Part shown: piece by piece, positions 18,040 through 28,348 of the stretch
Numbering within the stretch: the stretch's first letter is position 1
Layout of the letters: each line of letters begins with the position of its first letter
DNA from: Bradyrhizobium sp. CCGB12
GTDB lineage: Bacteria > Pseudomonadota > Alphaproteobacteria > Rhizobiales > Xanthobacteraceae
Direction of reading: 5' to 3'
Assembly: GCF_024199845.1 (NCBI RefSeq)
Contig: NZ_JANADO010000001.1
Location: forward strand, 1,302,001 to 1,366,000
DNA: 64,000 nt
Translations under genes and position numbers: made by a program
Notes under the pieces: generated by a model
The model's database searches: none
What the model was told of the DNA's origin: nothing
Seen by the model: the letters and a program-made list of their open reading frames with translations, nothing else

Positions 18040-19236
18040 ATGCGCGCGTCCTATCTCTTCACCAGCGAGTCCGTGTCCGAGGGCCATCCGGACAAGGTCT
18101 GTGACCGGATCTCCGATGAGATCGTCGACCTGTTCTATCGTGAAGGGCCGAAGGCCGGCATCGATCCCTGGCAGATCCGCGCCGCCTGCGAGACGCTCGC
18201 GACCACCAACAAGGTGGTGATCGCCGGCGAGACCCGCGGTCCGAAGTCGGTGACCAACGAGCAGATCGAGAGCGTGGTCCGCGGCGCGATCAAGGACATC
18301 GGCTACGAGCAGGACGGTTTCCACTGGAAGACCTGCGACATCGAGATCCTGCTGCATCCGCAGTCGGCCGACATCGCCCAGGGCGTCGATGCGCTTCAGC
18401 CCGGCGAGGTCAAGGAAGAAGGCGCGGGCGACCAGGGCATCATGTTCGGCTACGCCACCAACGAGACGCCCGATTTGATGCCGGCGCCGATCTTCTACGC
18501 CCACAAGATCCTGCGCCTCATCTCCGAAGCGCGCCACTCCGGCCGCGAGAAAGTGCTGGGCCCGGACTCCAAGAGCCAGGTGACCGTGCAGTACGAGAAC
18601 GGCAAGCCGGTCGGCGTGCGCGAGATCGTGGTCTCGCACCAGCATCTGGTCGAGGACATCTCGTCGAAGCAGATCCGCGACATCGTCGAGCCCTATGTGC
18701 GCGAGGCGCTGCCGAAGGACTGGATCACGCCAAAGACGATCTGGCACATCAACCCGACTGGCAAGTTCTACATCGGCGGTCCCGACGGTGACTCCGGCCT
18801 GACTGGCCGCAAGATCATCGTCGACACCTATGGCGGAGCGGCCCCGCATGGCGGCGGCGCGTTCTCCGGCAAGGATCCGACCAAGGTCGACCGCTCCGCG
18901 GCCTACGCCGCGCGCTACGTCGCCAAGAATATCGTCGCCGCCGGTCTTGCCGACCGCTGCACGCTGCAGCTCGCCTACGCCATCGGCGTGGCGCGTCCGC
19001 TGTCGATCTACATCGACACCCACGGCACCGGTAAAGTGTCGGAGGACCAGCTCGAGAAGGCCGCCGCCAAGGCGATGGATCTCACGCCCCGTGGCATCCG
19101 CACCCATCTCGACCTCAACCGCCCGATCTACGCGCGCACCTCGGCTTACGGCCATTTCGGCCGCACGCCCGACAATGAGGGCGGCTTCTCCTGGGAGAAG
19201 ACCGATCTCGTCGAGCCGCTCAAGCGCGCGCTCTAA
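18040..19236 (+). CDS. metK: S-adenosylmethionine synthetase
   Basis: 398 residues, full length. [20 protein letters not shown] opens the protein, [12 protein letters not shown] is the ATP-binding motif and [16 protein letters not shown] the phosphate-binding loop. The enzyme makes SAM from methionine and ATP in the cytoplasm. GGGG lies shortly before the ATG. It follows the methyltransferase-like gene and precedes ahcY, so both ends of the SAM cycle are adjacent. I looked for a known SAM or SAH riboswitch fold in the 60-base leader and did not recognise one. Confidence 0.97.
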   Translation: MRASYLFTSESVSEGHPDKVCDRISDEIVDLFYREGPKAGIDPWQIRAACETLATTNKVVIAGETRGPKSVTNEQIESVVRGAIKDIGYEQDGFHWKTCDIEILLHPQSADIAQGVDALQPGEVKEEGAGDQGIMFGYATNETPDLMPAPIFYAHKILRLISEARHSGREKVLGPDSKSQVTVQYENGKPVGVREIVVSHQHLVEDISSKQIRDIVEPYVREALPKDWITPKTIWHINPTGKFYIGGPDGDSGLTGRKIIVDTYGGAAPHGGGAFSGKDPTKVDRSAAYAARYVAKNIVAAGLADRCTLQLAYAIGVARPLSIYIDTHGTGKVSEDQLEKAAAKAMDLTPRGIRTHLDLNRPIYARTSAYGHFGRTPDNEGGFSWEKTDLVEPLKRAL

Positions 19237-19242
19237 TCTACG

Positions 19243-19336
19243 CGTCATCCCGGGGCGCTTACGCGAGCGAGCCCGGGATCCTCATCCGTCACATCGAGAT
19301 TCCGGGTTCGGCTCTTCGAGGCGCCCCGGAATGACG
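19243..19336. repeat. Inverted repeat between metK and ahcY
   Basis: CGTCATCCCGGGGCGC at 19243-19258 pairs, with one mismatch, with GCGCCCCGGAATGACG at 19321-19336. An inner pair GAGCCCGGGATCC / GATTCCGGGTTCG adds further stem. It occupies nearly the whole 123-base metK-ahcY gap, so it may act as an attenuator or mRNA processing site between the two genes (inference). It looks like a dispersed family. Confidence 0.75.
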
Positions 19337-19359
19337 AGTTCAACAACAGGACACTCGCC

Positions 19360-20781
19360 ATGAACGCGAAGCCCGGCTTCACCGATTACATCGTCAAGGA
19401 CATTTCGCTCGCCGATTTCGGCCGCAAGGAGCTCTCGCTCGCCGAGACCGAGATGCCCGGCCTGATGGCCACCCGCGAAGAATACGGCCCGAAGCAGCCG
19501 CTGAAGGGCGCGCGTATCGCCGGCTCGCTGCACATGACGATCCAGACCGGCGTGCTGATCGAGACGCTGGCCGCGCTCGGCGCCGACATTCGCTGGGTCT
19601 CCTGCAACATCTATTCGACGCAGGACCACGCCGCCGCGGCGATCGCCGCCGCCGGCATTCCGGTGTTCGCCGTCAAGGGCGAGAGCTTGACCGAGTACTG
19701 GGACTACACCGCAAAACTGTTCGACTGGCACGGTGGCGGTCACCCGAACATGATCCTCGATGACGGCGGCGACGCCACCATGTACGTCCATCTCGGTCTG
19801 CGGGCCGAGAAAGGCGACACCGCCTTCCTCGACAAGCCCGGCTCCGAGGAAGAGGAAATCTTCTTCGCGCTTTTGAAGAAGCAGCTCAAGGAAAAGCCGA
19901 AGGGCTACTTCGCCGAGATCGCCAAGAGCATCAAGGGCGTCTCCGAAGAGACCACCACGGGCGTGCATCGTCTCTATGACATGCAGAAGGCCGGCACGCT
20001 GCTGTGGCCGGCGATCAACGTCAACGACAGCGTCACCAAGTCGAAGTTTGACAACCTCTATGGCTGCCGTGAATCGCTGGTCGACGGCATCCGCCGCGGC
20101 ACTGACGTCATGCTGTCGGGCAAGGTCGCGATGGTCGCGGGCTTCGGCGACGTCGGCAAGGGCTCGGCCGCTTCGCTGCGCCAGGCCGGCTGCCGCGTCA
20201 TGGTGTCCGAAGTCGATCCGATCTGCGCGCTGCAGGCCGCGATGGAAGGCTACGAGGTCGTGACCATGGAAGACGCCGCGCCCCGCGCCGACATCTTCGT
20301 CACCGCGACCGGCAACAAGGACATCATCACCATCGAGCACATGCGCGCGATGAAGGATCGCGCCATCGTCTGCAACATCGGTCACTTCGACAACGAGATC
20401 CAGATCGCGTCTCTGCGCAATCTGAAGTGGACCAACATCAAGCCGCAGGTCGACGAGATCGAGTTCCCCGACAAGCACCGCATCATCATGCTGTCGGAAG
20501 GCCGCCTCGTGAACCTCGGCAACGCGATGGGCCATCCGTCCTTCGTGATGTCGGCCTCCTTCACCAACCAGACGCTGGCGCAGATCGAGCTGTTCGCCAA
20601 CAACAAGGACGGCAAGTACAAGAAGGAAGTCTACGTGCTGCCCAAGTCCCTCGACGAGAAGGTCGCCCGCCTGCACCTCGCCAAGATCGGCGTCAAGCTC
20701 ACCGAGCTGCGCAAGGATCAGGCCGACTACATCGGCGTCAAGCAGGAAGGTCCGTACAAGAGCGATCACTATCGCTACTGA
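19360..20781 (+). CDS. ahcY: S-adenosylhomocysteine hydrolase
   Basis: 473 residues, normal for the alphaproteobacterial long form. [20 protein letters not shown] is the NAD-binding site and [22 protein letters not shown] and [18 protein letters not shown] segments are diagnostic. It converts SAH to adenosine and homocysteine, removing the product that inhibits SAM-dependent methyltransferases. A strong intrinsic terminator follows at 20806-20836. Confidence 0.97.
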   Translation: MNAKPGFTDYIVKDISLADFGRKELSLAETEMPGLMATREEYGPKQPLKGARIAGSLHMTIQTGVLIETLAALGADIRWVSCNIYSTQDHAAAAIAAAGIPVFAVKGESLTEYWDYTAKLFDWHGGGHPNMILDDGGDATMYVHLGLRAEKGDTAFLDKPGSEEEEIFFALLKKQLKEKPKGYFAEIAKSIKGVSEETTTGVHRLYDMQKAGTLLWPAINVNDSVTKSKFDNLYGCRESLVDGIRRGTDVMLSGKVAMVAGFGDVGKGSAASLRQAGCRVMVSEVDPICALQAAMEGYEVVTMEDAAPRADIFVTATGNKDIITIEHMRAMKDRAIVCNIGHFDNEIQIASLRNLKWTNIKPQVDEIEFPDKHRIIMLSEGRLVNLGNAMGHPSFVMSASFTNQTLAQIELFANNKDGKYKKEVYVLPKSLDEKVARLHLAKIGVKLTELRKDQADYIGVKQEGPYKSDHYRY

Positions 20782-20805
20782 TCGGCGCGTTTATCGGCAC
20801 GAAAC

Positions 20806-20836
20806 AAAAGCCCCGGAGCGATCCGGGGCTTTTTTT
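20806..20836 (+). terminator. Rho-independent terminator after ahcY
   Basis: AAAAGCCCCGGA-GCGA-TCCGGGGCTTTTTTT forms a GC-rich stem followed by seven T residues, 25 bases after the ahcY stop. Confidence 0.95.
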
Positions 20837-20948
20837 GTGTAGACCCGTTGTGCTACGCTCGGAGGTAGAGCCAGAACAAGCCCGCCACTTCTGAAGCGGG
20901 TGGCCGCGTTTCCCACGTTCATTGTCAAATGCATATGGAGGGAATGCG

Positions 20949-21368
20949 ATGTCCAGCGAAGCCAACGTTCAGTTGCTCAAGGAAGCCTATCGGCGGTGGA
21001 ATGACAGCAAGGGCGGCAGCGTCGATTATTGGTTCGACAGCGTCATCGGCCCGCAGATCAAATTCGAATCGCTTTCGCAGGGGGCTCCCGCGCTGCCCTT
21101 TGCCAATTGTTATGACGACCGCGCCAAGCTGCGCGGCTATTTCGACGGACTGCTGGCTGACTGGAGCATGCGGCACTACACCATGAATGAATACGTCGCG
21201 CAGGGTGACGCAGTTTTCGCGCGCGGCTCATGTGCCTGGACCAACAAAAAGACCGGGAAGGTCGCTGAGACCCCGAAGGTCGATTTCTGGCGCTTCAAGG
21301 ACGGCAAGGCGATCGAATTCTACGAGTATTTCGACACCGCTATTGTCTACAACGCTGCCACCGCCTGA
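20949..21368 (+). CDS. SnoaL/NTF2-like domain protein
   Basis: 139 residues from ATG 20949, chosen because GGAGGGA at 20937-20943 sits just upstream; an ATG-less start at 20922 would lack this. The pattern NVQLLKEAYRRWNDSKGG, then YFDGLLADWSMRHYTMNEYV and VDFWRFKDGKAIEFYEYFDT, is typical of the cone-shaped NTF2-like fold (SnoaL family: isomerases, hydrolases, many unknown). It lies 50 bases before a flavin monooxygenase on the same strand. The substrate is not known. Confidence 0.75.
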   Translation: MSSEANVQLLKEAYRRWNDSKGGSVDYWFDSVIGPQIKFESLSQGAPALPFANCYDDRAKLRGYFDGLLADWSMRHYTMNEYVAQGDAVFARGSCAWTNKKTGKVAETPKVDFWRFKDGKAIEFYEYFDTAIVYNAATA

Positions 21369-21418
21369 CGGTTGCAATTCAGCCCCGCGTCGCCCATCCT
21401 GTGCCGGGGAGAAGCGCC

Positions 21419-22885
<1,467 letters not shown>

Positions 22886-22906
22886 TCGCGCCGCCGCCTG
22901 CTGTGG

Positions 22907-24136
22907 TTATGCCTTGCGCGTGGTAAGCGCGAGGCCAAGGTCGATCGCGAGCGCGAGCACCGCGGCGCATCCGCCCAGACCGAACAGAACGAGATAGTCG
23001 CCGCCGGTCTGCGCGTAGATCCAGGAGAAGCCGTAGGCTGCGGCCGCCTGGAACAGCGCAAAGCTTGTCGTGGCGTGGCTCCATGTCGCGCGCTGCTGCT
23101 CGGTGGAGTGCGGGACGAGCTCATGGATGCGTCCGAGCACCAGCGGCACGATCCCCGGCGTGAAGCCGCCGACCACGACACTCGACACGATCAGCGATAG
23201 AGGCGCGGTGCTGACGGTCGGAAGCAGCACGGCAGCTGCCTCGATCAGGAAGGCCGCGCGGAGCGCCGGACCGAAGCCTGACCTGTCGCCGAGATGGCCG
23301 GTGATTAGCGGGCCGACGATCGCGCCGAGACCGTAGAGCACCCAGTAGCGCGATCCCGCGGCAATGCCCTGGCCTAGGCCACGCGCTACGAAGTCGACGA
23401 TGAAGACCATGTGCGGGACCAGCGCCACCGCGTTGAGGCCATATTGGATCAGCAACGCGCGGGCGGCGGGCGAGGCGTGATGAGGCGTCGCCTGATGCGA
23501 AGGGACAGCATCGGCCTTGACTTCGAGAGGCCAGTTCCACCAGCTCGCGAGCGTCAGCACGGCGGAGAGCACGCCGAGCCCGTACCAGCTCTGCTGCAAG
23601 CCTTGTTGCAGGAGCAGCGGCAAGAGCGTGCCAGAAGCGGCGACGCCGAGGCCAACGCCCGCAAAGATCACGCCGCCGACGATGCCGCGCCTCGCGGCCG
23701 AGATATGCGGCAAAATGACGGATGCCGCGAGCACCATGATGATGCCGCCGGTGAAGCCTGAGAGAAACCGCCACACAAAGAACCAGGTGAACGACACCGG
23801 GGCTGAGCTCGCGAAGAAGGATACGGTGGCGAGCAGCATCATCGCCCGCAGCGCGCGGACCGCGCCGATCCGGGTGGCCAAGGCTCGTGCCGCGAGCGCC
23901 CCGGCGAGATAGCCGGCAAGGTTCGCCGCACCGAGATAGACGACGTCGGACGCGCTGAACCACTTTGCCGCAATCAGGGCCGGGATCAGCGGCGTATAGG
24001 AAAAGCGGGCGAGGCCGAGTCCAACCAGTGAGGCGGACAAGCCCGCCACCGCATAGCGCCAGGTTCGTTGGGATGTCGAACCCGGTCGCTCATGCGACCG
24101 GGGCCGGACTTGCCGCTTTGTATCTGCGTTCGTCAT
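22907..24136 (-). CDS. YbfB/YjiJ family MFS transporter
   Basis: 409 residues from ATG 24136, preceded by AGGAGAA, which rules out the longer frame from 24232. GLSASLVGLGLARFSYTPLIPALI is the recognisable YbfB/YjiJ-type first segment, and about 12 hydrophobic segments follow. The inner-membrane transporter has no known substrate. It is 34 bases downstream of an SDR gene on the same strand and probably forms an operon with it, divergent from a LysR regulator. Confidence 0.82.
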   Translation of the reverse strand: MTNADTKRQVRPRSHERPGSTSQRTWRYAVAGLSASLVGLGLARFSYTPLIPALIAAKWFSASDVVYLGAANLAGYLAGALAARALATRIGAVRALRAMMLLATVSFFASSAPVSFTWFFVWRFLSGFTGGIIMVLAASVILPHISAARRGIVGGVIFAGVGLGVAASGTLLPLLLQQGLQQSWYGLGVLSAVLTLASWWNWPLEVKADAVPSHQATPHHASPAARALLIQYGLNAVALVPHMVFIVDFVARGLGQGIAAGSRYWVLYGLGAIVGPLITGHLGDRSGFGPALRAAFLIEAAAVLLPTVSTAPLSLIVSSVVVGGFTPGIVPLVLGRIHELVPHSTEQQRATWSHATTSFALFQAAAAYGFSWIYAQTGGDYLVLFGLGGCAAVLALAIDLGLALTTRKA

Positions 24137-24170
24137 GTCATTCTCCTGCGCGCGATGCGCGCGGATACGC

Positions 24171-24881
24171 TCAATGGCCAGCGCTCTGACCGCCATCGAC
24201 ATGCAGGATCTCGCCGGTGACGAAGGAGGCACGCTCGAGATAGAGCACGGCGTCGACGATGTCGGTCATCTCACCCATCTGGCCCATCGCATTCAAAGTG
24301 CTCAGCTGGGCATGCGTCTCGACCGGATGCATCGGCGTCTTGACCACGCCGGGCGACACCGCGTTCACGCGGATGCCGCGTGCGGCGTATTCGATCGCGA
24401 GCGACTTGGTGGCGGCGTTGAGTCCACCTTTGCTCAGCGAGGCCAGCACCGAGGGCACGTTCGAATTGGCCTGATCGACCAGGCTGGTGGTGATCTGGAC
24501 GACGTGCCCCGAGCCCTGCTTCTCCATCTCGGCGAGAGCAAGTTGGGTGATGCGGAAGAAGCCCGCGACGTTGATGCCCATCACCGCCGCGTAGTCCTCG
24601 GCCGTGTACTGGGTGAACGGCTTGGCAACGAAGATGCCGGCATTGTTGACCAGCGTGTCGATGCGCCCGAACCGGGCAATGGCCTGCGAGACCACGCGCT
24701 CGGCCGTGGTCCAGTCCGTGATGTCGCCGGCAACGGAGAGGACGTCGTCGTCGTTCGATGGCTTGATGGAGCGCGCCATGGCGACGACACGATAATTGCG
24801 GTCGCGAAAACCCTGGACCAGGGCCGCGCCGATGCCCTGCGAAGCACCGGTGATGATGGCAACCTTCTGCTCGATACCCAT
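24171..24881 (-). CDS. SDR family oxidoreductase lacking the catalytic tyrosine
   Basis: 236 residues. TGASQGIGAA (11-20) is the NAD(P)-binding motif, NNAG (79-82) and Ser133 (ITTSLVDQ) are in place, and the C-terminus FVTGEILHVDGGQSAGH is classical. In the active-site YxxxK motif, however, the sequence is VLASLSKGG, so Ala147 stands where Tyr is expected, with Lys151 kept. By recollection a subgroup of SDRs shares the LASLSKGG form, so this may be a variant mechanism rather than decay. It is the first gene of an SDR-MFS operon divergent from the LysR-type gene. Confidence 0.85.
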   Translation of the reverse strand: MGIEQKVAIITGASQGIGAALVQGFRDRNYRVVAMARSIKPSNDDDVLSVAGDITDWTTAERVVSQAIARFGRIDTLVNNAGIFVAKPFTQYTAEDYAAVMGINVAGFFRITQLALAEMEKQGSGHVVQITTSLVDQANSNVPSVLASLSKGGLNAATKSLAIEYAARGIRVNAVSPGVVKTPMHPVETHAQLSTLNAMGQMGEMTDIVDAVLYLERASFVTGEILHVDGGQSAGH

Positions 24882-25012
24882 GATGGGCTCCTGCTATTTG
24901 TTGGCTTTGAAAACCTGCGCCAGTAGCGGCTGGCTTGCCCGGTGAGATACGCCGGGGTGCCCCGGTCGCGAATACACGCTGTCCGGCAGACACTCTTTCG
25001 CGGCGCGAACGA

Positions 25013-25027
25013 ATGCCGGGCCGGCAT
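25013..25027. promoter_or_regulatory. Palindromic operator candidate in the LysR/SDR intergenic region
   Basis: ATGCCGG-G-CCGGCAT is a perfect 7+1+7 inverted repeat in the 218-base gap between the divergent SDR and LysR genes, 73 bases before the LysR start. It could be the site bound by the LysR protein, although classical LysR boxes are T-N11-A; this one is more GC-rich than usual. Confidence 0.35.
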
Positions 25028-25099
25028 CCGACGCCGGTTGTCGCGGCAGCGGTGAACGCCTAGCCTGCAGGCAGAATCTCAGGGGGCGGCGGAAAGCGC

Positions 25100-26023
25100 A
25101 TGGATCGTCTGGATGCGATGAAGGTGTTCGTCCTTGCGGTGGACGAGGGCAGCTTGGCCGCCGCTGGACGCAAGCTCGGCCGCTCGCCGGCGGCCGTGAG
25201 CCGCGCCATCGCTTTCCTCGAACAGCGCGTCGGCGCCGAGCTGCTGCACCGGACGACGCGCTCGATCAAGCTGAGCGAGGAGGGCGAGCGCTATGCAGCG
25301 ATCTGCCGACGCGTGCTCATGGAACTCGAGGAGGCCGACGTTATCGCAGCCGGACCGCGCGCAGCACCGCGCGGCCTGCTGACGATTACGGCGCCCGTGG
25401 TCTCGGGAGAGATCGTCCTGCGTCCGATCCTCGATGCTTTCCTGGATGTCTATCCGACGGTGTCGGCGAAGCTCCTGCTGTTCGACCGTGCAGTCAATTT
25501 GGTCGAGGAGGGATTCGATATCGCGCTTCGCATCGGCCCTCTCGCGGATTCGGCGATGATGGCCCTGCGGGTGGGGGAGGTGCGCCGCGTGGTGGTCGCG
25601 GCCCCGCGCTATCTGAAGCAGCACCCGCGCATCCAGGAGCCCGGCGATCTCGCAAAGCATCAGACGGTTGTGATGGCGCATCTGCCCAATTCCTGGACGT
25701 TTGCGCCGCAGGCGGGCTCATCGGTGCCGCGCACGGTGCAACTCACGCCGCGGCTCGTCGTCAACAGCACGTCTGCGGCGGTGGCGTCTGCGGTCGCCGG
25801 GCGCGGCGTTGTGCGGATGTATTCGTATCAGGTCGCCGAACAGGTCGCGCGCGGCGAACTCGAGATCGTGCTGTCCGGCGACGAGGATCCAGAGATGCCC
25901 GCGCATTTGATCTGCCCGCAGGGCCGGCTGTCGGCGCCGAAGGTGCGTGCTTTCACCGACTTCGCCGTCCCGCGACTGAAGAAGCAATTTGCGCTGCTGA
26001 AGAAGCGCATCGGTGCGCGCTGA
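25100..26023 (+). CDS. LysR family transcriptional regulator
   Basis: 307 residues. Residues 1-60 form the LysR winged helix-turn-helix (MDRLDAMKVFVLAVDEGSLA, then SPAAVSRAIAFLEQRVGAEL), followed by LLHRTTRSIKLSEEGERY. Residues 90-300 are a periplasmic-binding-like effector domain. The group resembles CrgA/YafC-type regulators of small-molecule metabolism. GGAAAG precedes the ATG. It is divergent from the SDR-MFS operon, the arrangement expected of its regulator. Confidence 0.92.
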   Translation: MDRLDAMKVFVLAVDEGSLAAAGRKLGRSPAAVSRAIAFLEQRVGAELLHRTTRSIKLSEEGERYAAICRRVLMELEEADVIAAGPRAAPRGLLTITAPVVSGEIVLRPILDAFLDVYPTVSAKLLLFDRAVNLVEEGFDIALRIGPLADSAMMALRVGEVRRVVVAAPRYLKQHPRIQEPGDLAKHQTVVMAHLPNSWTFAPQAGSSVPRTVQLTPRLVVNSTSAAVASAVAGRGVVRMYSYQVAEQVARGELEIVLSGDEDPEMPAHLICPQGRLSAPKVRAFTDFAVPRLKKQFALLKKRIGAR

Positions 26024-26115
26024 TAGGCCATGCCGCCCGAACGGTTAACGTCGGATTTACGGATGAGTCCTAGCCTGTCTCGGCCGGGGTTGCTCGCAAG
26101 GCCGAGGGAAGCCCA

Positions 26116-26271
26116 ATGGAAGCCCAGAAGATTGCGGTCGACGCCGTCGTCGCGCTGACTGATTGCGACCGCGACGCTGTCATCGCCTTCATCCGCCGTC
26201 TCTATCTCGCCGGCGTCACCGACCCCAAGCGCCTGACCTTCAAGGGCCTGCAGGCGTTGTCACGGGGTTGA
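26116..26271 (+). CDS. Small protein of unknown function, 51 residues
   Basis: ATG 26116 follows GAGGGAAG (26105-26111), a reasonable ribosome binding site. The predicted peptide begins MEAQKIAVDAVVALTDCDRD and continues with an amphipathic helix and a basic end (FIRRLYLAGV, KRLTFKGLQALSRG). Codon use is G/C-biased at third positions like the surrounding genes, which supports coding. No domain is recognised. It is 92 bases after the LysR gene and 133 before the hydroxylase gene. Confidence 0.5.
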   Translation: MEAQKIAVDAVVALTDCDRDAVIAFIRRLYLAGVTDPKRLTFKGLQALSRG

Positions 26272-26404
26272 TTCGGACGGCTTCGGCCCGTTCTGTCCGA
26301 GACGCTCTCCCCAGCGTGATTGCAACCCACCGGTGAATATCTTGCCGCACGGGCCGGCCGGGAGTAGATGACGTCCCCGGCTGGGTCACTTGGGAACCGG
26401 GGAA

Positions 26405-27334
26405 ATGCTGAAACAGCTTTTTGCGCCGCAACTTGTCATTTTGTATGTGCTGGCGGCCTCGACAATTTACGTTCACTTCCGCGGCAAGCAGCGGCTGCGC
26501 TTCGCGCGCCAACTCGGCGATCACTCGACCTATCTCGCGCCCTACAATGTGCTGATGTATGCCGGCTCGGCCGTGCCCAACAAGCCGGTGATCTCGGTCG
26601 AGCAGTTTCCCGAGCTCAAGCCGCTCGGCGAGAACTGGGAAACGATCCGCGACGAGGCGGTGCGCCTGTTCGACGAAGGCTTCATTCGCGCGGCCGCGAA
26701 GAACAACGACTGGGGCTTCTACTCGTTCTTCAAGAGCGGCTGGAAGCGCTTTTACCTGAAATGGTACGATGACTTTCTGCCCTCGGCGCGCACGCTGTGC
26801 CCGAAGACGGTGGAGCTGCTCAACTCGATTCCGAGCGTGCACGGCGCGATGTTCGCGATGCTGCCGCCGGGCGGCAAGCTAGGGGCGCACCGCGATCCCT
26901 TCGCGGGCTCGCTGCGCTATCACCTCGGCCTGGTCACGCCGAACTCGAACAAGTGCCGCATCCTCGTCGACGGCGTCGAATGTGTATGGCGCGACGGCGA
27001 AGCCTTCATGTTCGACGAGACCTTCATCCACAGCGCGGAGAATGCGACCGACGTCAACCGCATCATCTTGTTCTGCGACGTCGAGCGACCGATGAAGTTC
27101 GGCTTCATGACCGCGATCAACCGCTGGATCAGCCACCACATCGTCAAGGCGTCGGCGACCCAGAACGTCGACGGCGAGAGTGTCGGCATGCTCAACAAGG
27201 TCTTCGGCAAGCTCTACGAGATCCATCTCGCCAGCCGCAAGGTCAAGGAGTGGAATCGCAACGTCTACTACATGCTGAAATACTCGCTGACCGCGCTGAT
27301 CCTCGGACTTATCGTGATGTCGGCGCTGCGGTGA
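26405..27334 (+). CDS. lpxO: Aspartyl/asparaginyl beta-hydroxylase family, LpxO-like lipid A hydroxylase
   Basis: 309 residues from ATG 26405. It has an N-terminal membrane segment followed by YVHFRGKQRLRF, the LpxO-type start, and a second hydrophobic segment at about 288-308. The Fe(II)/2-oxoglutarate core shows His162 and Asp164 (GAHRDPF), His209 (FIHSAEN) and Arg219 as likely metal and cosubstrate ligands. LpxO 2-hydroxylates a secondary acyl chain of lipid A at the cytoplasmic face of the inner membrane. Other beta-hydroxylases of the family modify proteins, so the lipid A role is inferred from the topology and N-terminal match. Confidence 0.75.
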   Translation: MLKQLFAPQLVILYVLAASTIYVHFRGKQRLRFARQLGDHSTYLAPYNVLMYAGSAVPNKPVISVEQFPELKPLGENWETIRDEAVRLFDEGFIRAAAKNNDWGFYSFFKSGWKRFYLKWYDDFLPSARTLCPKTVELLNSIPSVHGAMFAMLPPGGKLGAHRDPFAGSLRYHLGLVTPNSNKCRILVDGVECVWRDGEAFMFDETFIHSAENATDVNRIILFCDVERPMKFGFMTAINRWISHHIVKASATQNVDGESVGMLNKVFGKLYEIHLASRKVKEWNRNVYYMLKYSLTALILGLIVMSALR

Positions 27335-27345
27335 TCGCAAGAGCG

Positions 27346-27452
27346 TAGGGTGGATTAGCGAAGCGTAATCCACCATTCGGCGCATCAACAATTGACGCTT
27401 CTCGTTTTGGTGCGATGCGTTGGCAGATTACGCTTCCGCTAATCCGCCCTAC
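27346..27452. repeat. Inverted repeat of the GTAGGGTGGATTAGCG family
   Basis: GTAGGGTGGATTAGCGAAGC at the left edge pairs, with some mismatches, with GCTTCCGCTAATCCGCCCTAC ending at 27452. The inner part holds GCGTAATCC / AGATTACGC. It lies just before a terminator in the gap between the LpxO-like gene and mosA. A related but distinct element is at 59205-59293. Confidence 0.75.
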
Positions 27453-27453
27453 G

Positions 27454-27483
27454 AAAAACCCCGGAGCATGATCCGGGGTTTTG
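27454..27483. terminator. Bidirectional terminator between lpxO-like gene and mosA
   Basis: AAAAACCCCGGA-GCATGA-TCCGGGGTTTT has A-run and T-run flanks on both sides of a strong GC stem, suiting the two convergent genes. Confidence 0.9.
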
Positions 27484-27506
27484 TTTCTGCAGAATTGGTT
27501 GTGATC

Positions 27507-28334
27507 TTACGCCGGCTCGACGCCGGTGTTGATGATCGACCCCACATGCTGGCCGCGCAGCGCCGCGCTGATCCGGCCTGGAACGAGGCCGTTGACGACC
27601 TGCACGCGCGCGATGTGCCGTGCGTTCGCCATCACCTCCAGCAGCGCGGGATCGAACGGCAGCGTGCCCTTGAGCTTTGCAAGCTCGGTGAAGCTGGTTT
27701 CCTTCAGCAGCTCGGCCTTCTTGCCATCGGCGCCATTCGGGTCAGTGGTGTAGACGCCGTCGACATCCTCCACGATCGTGAGGCCGGTGGCGCCGAGCGC
27801 GTCGGCGAGCAGGAAGGCGCCGGTGTCGGCCCGATGCAGCGGGATGCGCGAGGTCGGGAATTCATGATGGTGGTAGGGCGGGAAGGCACTGCCGACGACC
27901 GCGCGGGCCGCGCTGAGATGAATCGCGAGCTGGCTCGCGATGGTCGGATGCTCGATGTAGGAGACGCCCTCGGGCGCGAGCAGGCTTGCAAGGATGTGGC
28001 CGTTCTGGCCGGCCTCGCTGGCCGCGAGCGGCGCGAGTGACCCAACGGGAAGGCCGAGGTCGAGACCGACGCTGTAGAGGTGGCGGGCGCGGATGCCGGC
28101 GCCGGTCAGGATGAGCAGGCGATGCTCCGGCAGGAGGGACCGCAACTCGTCGACGAGTGGGATGATCGCCTCGTGACCGCGGTCCATGATGCGGCCGCCG
28201 ATCTTGATCACCTGCAGCCAGGGCAGCAGCTTGATCGGGCGGTTGCCGGCAACGGGGCGGGTGAGGTCGCTGTCGAGCAAGGTCTGGCGCGCGAGCGGCG
28301 AGGCGACGTGCTTGATCTGGTTGGTGTCAGCCAT
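27507..28334 (-). CDS. mosA: Molybdenum storage protein, alpha subunit
   Basis: 275 residues from ATG 28334; a longer open frame to 28700 is a shadow of mosB. It has the amino-acid-kinase fold ([28 protein letters not shown]) and strong recalled similarity to Azotobacter vinelandii MosA, e.g. [10 protein letters not shown] at 151-160. Glu128, His139 and His155 fall where the alpha-subunit polyoxomolybdate ligands Glu129, His140 and His156 lie, allowing for one residue fewer at the N-terminus. The alpha subunit binds ATP and drives storage of oxo-molybdate or tungstate clusters in the MoSto cage. It follows mosB by 14 bases on the same strand. Confidence 0.92.
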   Translation of the reverse strand: MADTNQIKHVASPLARQTLLDSDLTRPVAGNRPIKLLPWLQVIKIGGRIMDRGHEAIIPLVDELRSLLPEHRLLILTGAGIRARHLYSVGLDLGLPVGSLAPLAASEAGQNGHILASLLAPEGVSYIEHPTIASQLAIHLSAARAVVGSAFPPYHHHEFPTSRIPLHRADTGAFLLADALGATGLTIVEDVDGVYTTDPNGADGKKAELLKETSFTELAKLKGTLPFDPALLEVMANARHIARVQVVNGLVPGRISAALRGQHVGSIINTGVEPA

Positions 28335-28348
28335 GACGGTGCGCCCCT

